14,225 nucleotides of DNA from Collinsella sp. (GTDB lineage: Bacteria; Actinomycetota; Coriobacteriia; Coriobacteriales; Coriobacteriaceae), in contig JAHYYL010000042.1 of NCBI GenBank assembly GCA_019424965.1, positions 4,437-18,661 on the forward strand, read 5' to 3'. This document shows, piece by piece, positions 1-6,055 of this stretch. Every line of letters begins with the position of its first letter. Within the stretch, counting starts at the first letter, position 1. A model generated the notes under the pieces. That model did no database searches. It saw nothing but the letters and a program-made list of their open reading frames with translations, and was not told the DNA's origin. Made by a program: the position numbers and the translations under genes.

Positions 1-54
1 GGCGCCTGCATGTGCGGCCCCGTGTTCGATGCTTCCAAGGTGGTGGTCTTCTAG
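1..54 (+). CDS. pyrK: PyrK, dihydroorotate dehydrogenase electron-transfer subunit (3' end only)
   Basis: The first 17 codons of the window read in frame 1 as a short protein tail ending CGPVFDASKVVVF and a TAG stop. The pattern C-x-GPVFDA-x-(K/E)-V is typical of the extreme C-terminus of PyrK, the FAD/[2Fe-2S] subunit that passes electrons from PyrD to NAD+ in class 1B dihydroorotate dehydrogenase. The cysteine in this tail would be the last of the iron-sulfur ligands. Position supports the call: pyrK is normally immediately upstream of class 1B pyrD, and here the TAG shares its G with a GTG start of pyrD. Only the tail is visible, so the call rests on a short motif plus context. Confidence 0.72.
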   Translation, partial: GACMCGPVFDASKVVVF

Positions 55-977
55 TGGGTACCGTGAACATGGCCGTCGATTTCGGCGGCGTCAAGATGCA
101 GAACCCCATCAACACCGCAGCCGGTACCTTTGGCTACGGTTGGCAGTTCCAGAACTTCTTTGATGTTTCCCAGCTGGGCGCCATCACCACCAAGGGTTGC
201 GCTGCCGAGCCCTGGCCCGGCAATCCCGCGCCTCGCATGGCCGAGATCCCGGGCGGCATGATCAACTCCGTGGGCCTTCAGAACCCCGGCGTGGCCGCCT
301 TTGCCCGTGAGTCCGGTCCTTGGCTCGAACAGCTGTCCAAGGACGGCTGCCAGGTCATCTGTCAGGTTGCCGGCCACTCCGTTGACGAGTTTGTCCGCGC
401 ACTCGAGATGTATGTCGAGCTGTGCCCCTGGGCTGCCGGCTACGAGATCAACGTGAGCTGCCCCAACATCGCCGCCGGCGGTGCCGCCATGGGATCAACG
501 CCCGAGGGCGCCTCTTCCGTCATGGCTGCCTGCCGCAAGGTGACCGATAAGCCGCTGTTCGTAAAGATGGCTCCGGTCAACGTTGCCGAGATCGCCAAGG
601 CACTCGAGGCCGAGGGCGCCGACGGCCTTTCGGTCATCAATTCTATCCAGGGTATGGCCATCGACGTGCACACCCGCAAGTCCCGTGTCGCCAAGCCCAA
701 GGGCGGCCTTTCGGGCCCGCTGTGCCACCACATCGCCGTGCGCATGGTCTGGGAGGTTGCTCAGGCCGTCGATATCCCCATCAACGGTGTCGGCGGTGTC
801 ATGACCGGCGAGGATGCGGCTGAGTTTATCCTGGCCGGCGCCACCTGCGTGTCGGTCGGCATGGCCAACTTCGTCGATCCGTGTGCTTCGCTTAAGATCG
901 CGCATGAGCTCGAGGCCTGGGCCGAGTCCCAGGGCGTAAAGGACATCAACGAGCTGGTGGGTGCTTTCGAATGCTAG
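54..977 (+). CDS. pyrD: Dihydroorotate dehydrogenase, class 1B catalytic subunit PyrD
   Basis: Oxidises dihydroorotate to orotate in pyrimidine synthesis, using FMN and, in class 1B, passing electrons through PyrK to NAD+. The 307-residue protein has the usual family length. Visible motifs are the N-terminal NPINTAAGTFGYG (about residues 17-29), GNPAPRMAEIPGGMINSVGLQNPG (56-79), and NVSCPN with the class 1 active-site base Cys136. Toward the C-terminus are the FMN phosphate-site segments INGVGGV and GATCVSVG. The start is ambiguous: GTG at 54 overlaps the pyrK stop (TAGTG) and has AAGGTGG 9 bases upstream, so it is preferred; GTG 63 and ATG 69 are in frame, and ATG 69 would give an N-terminus closer to the Bacillus length. 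The 3' end overlaps pyrF by 7 bases. Class 1B is inferred from the upstream pyrK tail. Confidence 0.93.
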   Translation: MGTVNMAVDFGGVKMQNPINTAAGTFGYGWQFQNFFDVSQLGAITTKGCAAEPWPGNPAPRMAEIPGGMINSVGLQNPGVAAFARESGPWLEQLSKDGCQVICQVAGHSVDEFVRALEMYVELCPWAAGYEINVSCPNIAAGGAAMGSTPEGASSVMAACRKVTDKPLFVKMAPVNVAEIAKALEAEGADGLSVINSIQGMAIDVHTRKSRVAKPKGGLSGPLCHHIAVRMVWEVAQAVDIPINGVGGVMTGEDAAEFILAGATCVSVGMANFVDPCASLKIAHELEAWAESQGVKDINELVGAFEC

Positions 978-1687
978 AGACCGATGCCCGCGACCGTGTT
1001 ATCGTCGCCCTCGACTGCGACCGTAAGCGTGCGCTCGAGCTCGCCCACGAGCTTTCGGGCCATGCCGCCTGGCTCAAGGTCGGCATGACGCTCTATTACG
1101 CTGAGGGTCCCCAGATCGTCAAGACCTTTAAGGACCTTGGCTTTAAGGTCTTCCTCGACCTTAAGTTCCATGACATTCCGCATCAGGTGCGCGGTGCCGC
1201 CCGCTCGGCCTCGCTTGCCGGTGCCGACCTGCTTTCGGTCCACGGCCTGGGCTCGGGTGCTATGCTCGCTGCCTGCCGCGAGGGTGCCGAGGAGGCGCGT
1301 GAGGACCGCGCCAAACTCGTCGCCATCACCGTGCTCACGAGCATGAATCAGGATGCGCTGGCCGAGATCGGCGTCGAGTCGCCCGTTGCCGAGGAAGCCG
1401 CCCGTCTGGCAAAGCTTGCCCAGACCAACGGCATCGACGGCATCGTGTGCTCGCCGATGGAGGCTCACGACATGCGTGAGCTGCTGGGTCCTGATGCCCT
1501 GATCGTGACTCCGGGTGTGCGTCCGGTGGGTGCCGCCCTTGGTGACCAGTCCCGCGTGGCGACGCCTTCCCAGGCTATCGAGCGTGGCGCAAGCCACATT
1601 GTGGTGGGCCGTCCCATCACCGGTGCCGACGATCCGGTTGCCGCCTTTGACGCCATCGTCGCCGAGCTGGTCGAAAACGTCGCGTAA
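971..1687 (+). CDS. pyrF: Orotidine 5'-phosphate decarboxylase
   Basis: Catalyses OMP to UMP, the last step of de novo UMP synthesis, in the cytosol. The 238-residue length is normal for the short bacterial form. The family signature is clear: VALDCD near residues 12-17 (substrate-binding Asp), and DLKFHDIP at 63-70 containing the catalytic Asp-x-Lys-x-x-x-Asp tetrad residues D63, K65 and D68. The phosphate-binding end has VTPGVRP and IVVGRPIT. ATG 971 lies inside the end of pyrD, with the pyrD TAG at 975-977 (ATGCTAG), a layout expected for translational coupling. It is the last gene of the pyr group here; pyrE is not in the window. A hairpin follows 46 bases after the stop. Confidence 0.97.
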   Translation: MLETDARDRVIVALDCDRKRALELAHELSGHAAWLKVGMTLYYAEGPQIVKTFKDLGFKVFLDLKFHDIPHQVRGAARSASLAGADLLSVHGLGSGAMLAACREGAEEAREDRAKLVAITVLTSMNQDALAEIGVESPVAEEAARLAKLAQTNGIDGIVCSPMEAHDMRELLGPDALIVTPGVRPVGAALGDQSRVATPSQAIERGASHIVVGRPITGADDPVAAFDAIVAELVENVA

Positions 1688-1732
1688 AAGATTCCCCTAA
1701 GTCACCACTTTTGGGTCTCATTAGCACAAAAT

Positions 1733-1790
1733 AGCCCCTGTGCCTGCGTAAACTTTCCCATCCTTTGTGTGGAATCGCAGGTCAGGGGCT
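1733..1790 (+). terminator. Bulged GC-rich hairpin after pyrF (possible terminator)
   Basis: AGCCCCTG at 1733-1740 pairs with CAGGGGCT at 1783-1790. After a small asymmetric internal loop, CCTGCG at 1743-1748 pairs with CGCAGG at 1776-1781. A further TTCC/GGAA (1755-1758 with 1771-1774) closes a 12-nt loop. The structure sits between pyrF and the next operon, so termination is the likely role. It is followed only by TTAACTTT, not a clean T run, and the loop is large, so it could instead be a repeated palindromic (REP-like) element or a weak terminator. Confidence 0.45.
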
Positions 1791-1809
1791 TAACTTTGGG
1801 CGCAGTATA

Positions 1810-1838
1810 TTGCACTTTTTGCGGGTATCGTCTAACCT
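1810..1838 (+). promoter_or_regulatory. Candidate promoter of the mihF-gmk-rpoZ-thiI operon
   Basis: TTGCAC at 1810-1815 matches a -35 box, and TAACCT at 1833-1838 (TAnnnT) lies 17 bases downstream. Transcription would start near 1845, giving a leader of about 80 bases before mihF. An alternative -10 is TATCGT at 1826-1831, preceded by GCGGG as in the other promoters of this window, but it lacks a well-placed -35. This is the only plausible promoter between the pyr group and mihF. Confidence 0.4.
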
Positions 1839-1853
1839 ATGGAGCCGCGATTA

Positions 1854-1885
1854 GGCATTTTGTACGTTCTACGTGCTAAAATGCC
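1854..1885 (+). other. Stable hairpin in the mihF 5' leader
   Basis: GGCATTTT (1854-1861) pairs with AAAATGCC (1878-1885). After one bulged T (1877), GTACGT (1862-1867) pairs with ACGTGC (1871-1876), one pair being G-T, around a 3-nt TCT loop, about 14 pairs in all. It lies between the candidate promoter and the mihF ribosome binding site. No T run follows, so it does not look like a terminator. It may be an RNA control element or a DNA-level inverted repeat bound by a protein. Confidence 0.5.
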
Positions 1886-1916
1886 AATTATTGAATCAGA
1901 TATAACCCAACTATTT

Positions 1917-1922
1917 GGAGGT
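1917..1922 (+). promoter_or_regulatory. Ribosome binding site of mihF
   Basis: GGAGGT, five to six bases before ATG 1927, is the strongest Shine-Dalgarno sequence in this part of the window. It decides the start, because an in-frame TTG at 1915 would overlap it. Confidence 0.8.
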
Positions 1923-1926
1923 ACGA

Positions 1927-2235
1927 ATGGCACTCCCTCAGCTTACCGACGAGCAGCGCAAGCAGGCTCTTGAGAAGGCTGCTGCCGCACGTCACGCCCG
2001 CGCTGAACTTCGCGAGCAGATCAAGAAGGGCGAGAAGTCCCTCGAGTCCGTGCTCAACTCCGATGACCCCATCGCTTCCCGCATGAAGGTTTCCACCCTC
2101 ATCGAGTCTCTCCCCGGTTATGGCAAGGCCAAGGCCGCCAAGATCATGGAGGAGCTCGGTATCTCCGCTACTCGTCGCGTCCAGGGCCTCGGCGTCCGTC
2201 AGCGCGAGCAGCTCCTCGAGCAGCTGACCAAATAA
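1927..2235 (+). CDS. mihF: Integration host factor, actinobacterial type (mIHF)
   Basis: Small basic nucleoid-associated DNA-binding protein of actinobacteria, unrelated in fold to the E. coli IHF/HU family. The 102-residue protein starts MALPQLTDEQR and has a long charged N-terminal helix (about residues 7-45). The C-terminal DNA-binding part has the family core SLPGYGKAKA (61-70), then AAKIMEELGI and TRRVQGLG-x-RQRE (82-94). These match the helix-two-turn-helix region of mycobacterial and streptomycete mIHF. ATG 1927 is chosen for the GGAGGT upstream and the typical MALP start. Gene order pyrF-mihF-gmk-rpoZ is conserved in actinobacteria. The TAA is followed without a gap by the GTG of gmk, so co-translation is likely. 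Confidence 0.93.
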   Translation: MALPQLTDEQRKQALEKAAAARHARAELREQIKKGEKSLESVLNSDDPIASRMKVSTLIESLPGYGKAKAAKIMEELGISATRRVQGLGVRQREQLLEQLTK

Positions 2236-2805
2236 GTGAGCGCTCAGGATTCCAAGCTCTTTGTGATTTCTGGACCGTCAGGCGCAGGCAAGGGTACGCT
2301 CGTCACTCGTGTGCGCGAGCGCCGCTCGAACCTGGGTCTGACGGTTTCGGCTACCACGCGAGCACCACGCAAAGGTGAGGTCGACGGCGTCAACTACTTT
2401 TTTCTGACGCGTGAGGAGTTCGACCGCCGCGTGGCAAACGGTGAGTTTGTTGAGTGGGCCGAGGTCCACGGTAACTGCTACGGCACGTTGGTGAGCGAGG
2501 TCACATCCAAGCTCGCCTCGGGCTCGTCTCTGATTTTGGAGATCGATGTCCAGGGCGCCCTGCAGGTGAAGGAGCGTTTCCCCGAGGCCGTGCTGATCTT
2601 TATCAAGCCGCCTTCGCTTGAGGTGCTCCGCGAGCGTCTAGTCGGTCGCGGTACCGAGACGCCCGAGACGATTGAGCTGCGTATGGCAAACGCCGCCGAT
2701 GAGCTTGCCCTTGCCGACCGCTACGACGACGTCGTGGTGAATGACGATCTCGACCGCGCGACCGATGAGCTCGTTCGCGTTCTCGATATGCATGAAAGGA
2801 TCTGA
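2236..2805 (+). CDS. gmk: Guanylate kinase
   Basis: Phosphorylates GMP to GDP with ATP, feeding GTP and dGTP synthesis; cytosolic. The 189 residues fit the family. The P-loop is GPSGAGKGT at residues 13-21. The GMP-binding segment SATTRAPRKGEVDGVNYFF follows at 38-56, with the expected Arg, Tyr and Ser contacts. Further on are GEFVEWAEVHGNCYGT and the EIDVQGALQVK segment that joins the core to the lid. The GTG start at 2236 directly abuts the mihF stop, and no better start exists before the P-loop. rpoZ follows after 5 bases, as in many bacteria, where GMP kinase and omega are co-transcribed. Confidence 0.97.
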   Translation: MSAQDSKLFVISGPSGAGKGTLVTRVRERRSNLGLTVSATTRAPRKGEVDGVNYFFLTREEFDRRVANGEFVEWAEVHGNCYGTLVSEVTSKLASGSSLILEIDVQGALQVKERFPEAVLIFIKPPSLEVLRERLVGRGTETPETIELRMANAADELALADRYDDVVVNDDLDRATDELVRVLDMHERI

Positions 2806-2810
2806 GGTCC

Positions 2811-3092
2811 GTGTCCGTTGTAAAGCCTTGTATTGACGATCTTCTGGAGAAGACCGATCATAACCGCTTCCTGCTCGCTTCGCTTGCCTCCAAGCGCGCC
2901 TGCGACATCAATAGCATGCTGCGTGGCCAGCACAACCGCGTGCTTGCCGTCCAGGATGTCGATGACATCACCATCGGGCTTTCCGGTGCCGATACCATCT
3001 CGATGGCTATGGACGAGATTGTCGACGGCGACATCTCTTACGACGAGGCCCGTTACGAGAAGGCGCTCGGCCACAAGGTTGCTGAAGCCTAA
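2811..3092 (+). CDS. rpoZ: DNA-directed RNA polymerase omega subunit
   Basis: Omega helps fold and assemble the beta' subunit of RNA polymerase. The 93-residue protein begins MSVVKPCIDDLLEK and contains the conserved core DHNRFLLASLASKRACDIN (about 17-35), equivalent to the family pattern Y-x-LV-x-x-x-AKRAR-x-I. A short acidic C-terminal extension follows. The GTG start at 2811 has AAAGGA at 2795-2800 and GAGG at 2804-2807 upstream. It is spaced 5 bases from gmk, and its TAA directly precedes the ATG of thiI with no gap. In many actinobacteria coaBC and metK come next; here thiI takes that place. Confidence 0.93.
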   Translation: MSVVKPCIDDLLEKTDHNRFLLASLASKRACDINSMLRGQHNRVLAVQDVDDITIGLSGADTISMAMDEIVDGDISYDEARYEKALGHKVAEA

Positions 3093-4337
3093 ATGGCGGC
3101 TCGCGTCTGCCTAGTCCACTATCACGAGGTTGGACTGAAGGGCAAGAACCGCGCACATTTTGAGCATATCCTCATGGATAACATTAAGGCGGCCTTGGCC
3201 GCCTTTTCCGTGAACGCCGTGTCTCGAATTTCCGGTTATATCCTCGTGACCTTTAACGAGCATCAGGCCGACGAGGCGGCGCGTGTCATCCGCACCGTCC
3301 CCGGCGTTGCTCGTGTGTCTTTGGCGTATCACACCAACCGCGACCCGCAGGAGTACTGCGCCGCCGCCGTGAAGGCGCTGCGCGAGTTTGGTTCCTTCGA
3401 TTCGTTTAAGGTGCACGCCAAGCGCTCCAATACTGACTATGAGCTCACCTCGATCGATATCAATCGTCAGGTGGGCGAGGTACTGTGTGAGGCCTTCCCC
3501 GATAAAAAGGTTCAAATGCACGACCCCGATGCAATGGTGCACGTACTGGTGGTCCAGGGCAGCGTTTATGTGTACGCGCGCTCTGAGCGCGGCGTGGGCG
3601 GTCTGCCGGTGGGTTCTGCCGGCAAGGTCGTGACGCTGCTGTCGTCGGGTATCGATTCTCCGGTGGCGACCTGGATGCTCGCGCGTCGCGGCGCGGTGTG
3701 CGTGCCGGTGCATTTCTCCGGTCGTCCGCAGACGCCCGATACGAGCGAGTATTTGGTGCAGGACATCATCCGTGCGCTTGCGCCGGGTGTCCAGATCGGC
3801 CGTCTGTACGTGGTGCCGTTTGGCGACTGCCAGCGTGAGATTTCGGTCACCTGCCCCAGCAACCTGCGCGTGATCATGTACCGCCGCATTATGTATTCGG
3901 TTGCTGAGCGCATTGCACACATCGAGGGTGCCAAGGCCATCGTTACGGGCGAATCGCTTGGGCAGGTTGCCTCCCAGACGCTTGAGAACATCATGGCCGT
4001 CAACGAGGCCGTGAAGATCCCCGTGTTCCGTCCTCTCATCGGTTCGGACAAGCAGGAGATCATCGCACGTGCCGAGGAGATCGGTACATTCGATATCTCG
4101 ACTGAGGCCGCTCCCGACTGCTGCACGCTGTTTATGCCGCGCCGTCCCGAGACGCACGCTAAACTCGATGCCGTGCATGAGGCCTGGGAGTTGTTCGATC
4201 ATGAGGAGATGATCGAGCGCCTGCTTAAGCAGACCGAGTACATCGACTTCGAGAGCAACACGTACAAGGCCCCTAAGACCTTAAAACGCAAACATTCGGA
4301 GCTTGCTCCGCGTGAGATTTACCAAGATCACGAATAA
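3093..4337 (+). CDS. thiI: tRNA 4-thiouridine synthase ThiI (no rhodanese domain)
   Basis: Uses ATP to adenylate U8 of tRNA for 4-thiouridine formation; some members also supply sulfur for the thiamin thiazole. The 414-residue protein has an N-terminal ferredoxin-like part (about 1-60), a THUMP domain (about 60-165) and a PP-loop ATPase with SSGIDSP at 184-190. GESLGQVASQT (286-296) and the family motif DCCTLFMPRRPET (342-354) follow. C344 is in the position expected for the catalytic Cys of E. coli ThiI. The C-terminal rhodanese domain of the E. coli enzyme is absent, as in Bacillus-type ThiI, so sulfur would come directly from a cysteine desulfurase not seen here. The usual PP-loop SGGxDS reads SSGIDS. 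ATG 3093 abuts the rpoZ stop. A strong terminator follows. Confidence 0.95.
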   Translation: MAARVCLVHYHEVGLKGKNRAHFEHILMDNIKAALAAFSVNAVSRISGYILVTFNEHQADEAARVIRTVPGVARVSLAYHTNRDPQEYCAAAVKALREFGSFDSFKVHAKRSNTDYELTSIDINRQVGEVLCEAFPDKKVQMHDPDAMVHVLVVQGSVYVYARSERGVGGLPVGSAGKVVTLLSSGIDSPVATWMLARRGAVCVPVHFSGRPQTPDTSEYLVQDIIRALAPGVQIGRLYVVPFGDCQREISVTCPSNLRVIMYRRIMYSVAERIAHIEGAKAIVTGESLGQVASQTLENIMAVNEAVKIPVFRPLIGSDKQEIIARAEEIGTFDISTEAAPDCCTLFMPRRPETHAKLDAVHEAWELFDHEEMIERLLKQTEYIDFESNTYKAPKTLKRKHSELAPREIYQDHE

Positions 4338-4347
4338 ATTTGTGCAT

Positions 4348-4380
4348 AGACCGACGATGCGCCTGCATCGTCGGTCTTTT
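4348..4380 (+). terminator. Intrinsic terminator after thiI
   Basis: Perfect 13-bp stem, AGACCGACGATGC (4348-4360) with GCATCGTCGGTCT (4365-4377), 4-nt loop GCCT, then TTT after the stem's final T. It ends the mihF-gmk-rpoZ-thiI operon, 10 bases after the thiI stop. Confidence 0.9.
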
Positions 4381-4458
4381 GCTATCTGGGCATTAGGCGA
4401 TAAACGGTTCATTTGTCGACGTTTGCCTGAATAAATGGACATTATTGCGCAAGGTTTT

Positions 4459-4493
4459 GGTCAGCTTTTGGTTTGACCGCGAAAACCGGTTTT
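4459..4493 (+). promoter_or_regulatory. Palindromes upstream of comEA (possible operator)
   Basis: The 170-base stretch between the thiI terminator and comEA has no convincing promoter, although TTGACC (4473-4478) resembles a -35 box. It contains a perfect 12-bp palindrome AAAACCGGTTTT at 4482-4493 and, just upstream, an inverted repeat GGTCA (4459-4463) with TGACC (4474-4478) separated by 10 bases. Either could bind a regulator of the competence genes. No T run follows, so neither looks like a terminator. Function is a guess. Confidence 0.3.
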
Positions 4494-4537
4494 GGGGCGT
4501 GGCTGTTGCGGAGCTCCTTTCCTGACACGATGGTGTT

Positions 4538-4543
4538 GGGAGG
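4538..4543 (+). promoter_or_regulatory. Ribosome binding site of comEA
   Basis: GGGAGG lies 7 bases before ATG 4551. It selects this start over the upstream in-frame TTG at 4473, which has no Shine-Dalgarno sequence and would add an extra 26 residues before the membrane anchor. Confidence 0.75.
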
Positions 4544-4550
4544 TTTTGCT

Positions 4551-5264
4551 ATGGCGCAGCGCGAACAACATGAACGAGTCAAAAAGATGGACCGCTGGGC
4601 GGGCAAACTGCTCGGTCATAAGGCAGTGGTGATGGCGATACTGGTCGTCATTGCGATGGCGAGTGGACTGGCAATGGCGAACCTTGGCGGCAGTGCCGGC
4701 GGCGTGTCGTTTGAGCGTACTGATGGTTCGGGCTCGTTAGTGGAGCCGGGATCCGGCGATGCCTCGAGCGGAAAGACATCCGAAGGCTCTTCGACTAAGG
4801 CTTCTGCCGCGGCAGAGGTCTATGTCGATGTCGATGGCGCCGTTGTGTCGCCCGGCGTATATCGTCTCAAGGACGGCGCGCGGGTGGCTCAGGCGATTGA
4901 TGCCGCCGGCGGGCTGGCGCCCGAGGCAGACGTCACGGGGCTCAATCGGGCATCTAAGGTCGTCGATGGACAGAAGATTCACGTTCCAACGGTAGGGGAG
5001 CAGCAGGCGTCCATTGCGGAAGCCGGTGTTGATGTTGGGGCTTCCGCATCGTCGGGCGTCGGTGGCGCAACAGGTCTAGTAAACATCAATACGGCAAGCG
5101 CAGAAGAGCTGCAGACGCTCTCGGGCATCGGCCCCTCCATGGCCCAGTCGATTATCGATGAGCGGACAAAGAACGGTGCTTTCGCCTCGGTTGACGATCT
5201 GATGCGTGTGTCGGGAATCGGCGAGAAGAAGCTTGCCAAAATCAAAGATTGCATCTGCGTATGA
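4551..5264 (+). CDS. comEA: ComEA, membrane-anchored DNA receptor for competence
   Basis: ComEA binds double-stranded DNA outside the cytoplasmic membrane and delivers it to the ComEC channel. The 237-residue protein has a charged cytoplasmic N-terminus, one membrane segment (about residues 24-45, AVVMAILVVIAMASGLAMA) and a Gly/Ser-rich linker (46-86). An SLBB domain follows (about 89-147, starting EVYVDVDGAVVSPGVY, with AIDAAGGL and NRAS). After a second linker comes the C-terminal helix-hairpin-helix domain (about 176-237) with VNINTASAEEL, LSGIGPSMAQSII and VSGIGEKKLAKI. This is the complete Gram-positive ComEA architecture, with no broken reading frame. The TGA stop overlaps the ATG of comEC (ATGA), so the two are translationally coupled. 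comEC is disrupted, so whether uptake still works is uncertain. Confidence 0.93.
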   Translation: MAQREQHERVKKMDRWAGKLLGHKAVVMAILVVIAMASGLAMANLGGSAGGVSFERTDGSGSLVEPGSGDASSGKTSEGSSTKASAAAEVYVDVDGAVVSPGVYRLKDGARVAQAIDAAGGLAPEADVTGLNRASKVVDGQKIHVPTVGEQQASIAEAGVDVGASASSGVGGATGLVNINTASAEELQTLSGIGPSMAQSIIDERTKNGAFASVDDLMRVSGIGEKKLAKIKDCICV

Positions 5265-6055
5265 GTGCGACCGAGCGCGAGCACGTGATGCCTCCGCGGC
5301 CCCTGATTCCGTGGACGATGGCCCTGTGTGCCGGCATGTGCATGAGCTGCGTCTTGGTGCTCAACATAGCCGCTGATGCGCTGCTGAGGGAGCGGGCGCC
5401 GGCGGTCGGGCCGCTATGGGCCATTCCCGTTGCGGCAGCGGTATTCGTTGTGCTGGCTCAATCTTGTGCGCGGCTTGCCCCTTGGAAGCGGTGGCTGTAT
5501 GCCGCTTCCGTCGGTCTCGTGGCGGGAGCGGTCGTCGCGGCGGGGGGGGCCGTGGAGGTGCTCAGTGCCTCGAAGGCGCTCTATGGTCGAGCGGCAAGCA
5601 GCCTCGAGTTTGTCGTGCAGGGTGACCCATCCATAAATGACGACGTGTATTCCTATACCTGCGAGGCGCGCTCGGACGGTAAGAACTTGGCAACGGTTCG
5701 CCTATCGTGTGACCGTGAGTTCAAGGTCGGGGCGCACGTGCGTGTTATCGGTCGCGTGTCACGTTTTGAGAACGATGCGTATGGACGATCGCGCGTGCTC
5801 CGAGGCGAGGTACGCAAGGTTAAAGCCGTTCGGATTGTGTCGGTCGATGAGGGTTCTCCGAGGCCGCTGCTTCGGCTGCGAAATGGGCTGCTTGCGTCCA
5901 TCGCGCCTGCGACCGACCCGGCGCGTGCGCTCATAGCCGGTGTCGTCTGCGGTCGTTCGGCCGAGCTGCGCGCCCAGCCGGCGGGCGACTGGTTTTCGGT
6001 GACGGGCATCTTATCGCCGTCTCGGGCAGCCATTTGGCTATCGTGGGGTTTGTAA
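5261..6055 (+). CDS. comEC: ComEC N-terminal fragment (membrane and OB part)
   Basis: Reading frame of 264 residues starting at the ATG that overlaps the comEA stop. Three hydrophobic segments are visible in the first 110 residues (around MALCAGMCMSCVLVLNIAA, WAIPVAAAVFVVLA and AASVGLVAGAVVAAGGAV). They are followed by a soluble DUF4131/OB-fold-like region, EFVVQGDPSINDDVYSY to VKAVRIVSVDEG. The family segment ALIAGVVCGRSAEL comes next, and homology ends at SVTG. The last 15 residues (ILSPSRAAIWLSWGL) are out of frame and meaningless. A run of eight G (5542-5549) encodes part of the third hydrophobic segment and is currently in frame. If made, this fragment lacks the channel and nuclease parts. 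Confidence 0.7.
   Translation: MSATEREHVMPPRPLIPWTMALCAGMCMSCVLVLNIAADALLRERAPAVGPLWAIPVAAAVFVVLAQSCARLAPWKRWLYAASVGLVAGAVVAAGGAVEVLSASKALYGRAASSLEFVVQGDPSINDDVYSYTCEARSDGKNLATVRLSCDREFKVGAHVRVIGRVSRFENDAYGRSRVLRGEVRKVKAVRIVSVDEGSPRPLLRLRNGLLASIAPATDPARALIAGVVCGRSAELRAQPAGDWFSVTGILSPSRAAIWLSWGL

Noticed and set aside
3111..4202. 363-codon - strand frame opposite thiI
   Set aside because: Shadow of thiI with compositionally biased sequence and no recognisable domain.
5995..6015. Programmed -1 frameshift joining the two comEC frames
   Set aside because: There is no slippery heptamer and no obvious downstream stimulatory structure. A -1 slip would give SVTG-HLIAVSG, still lacking the conserved T-S, so a deletion explains it better.
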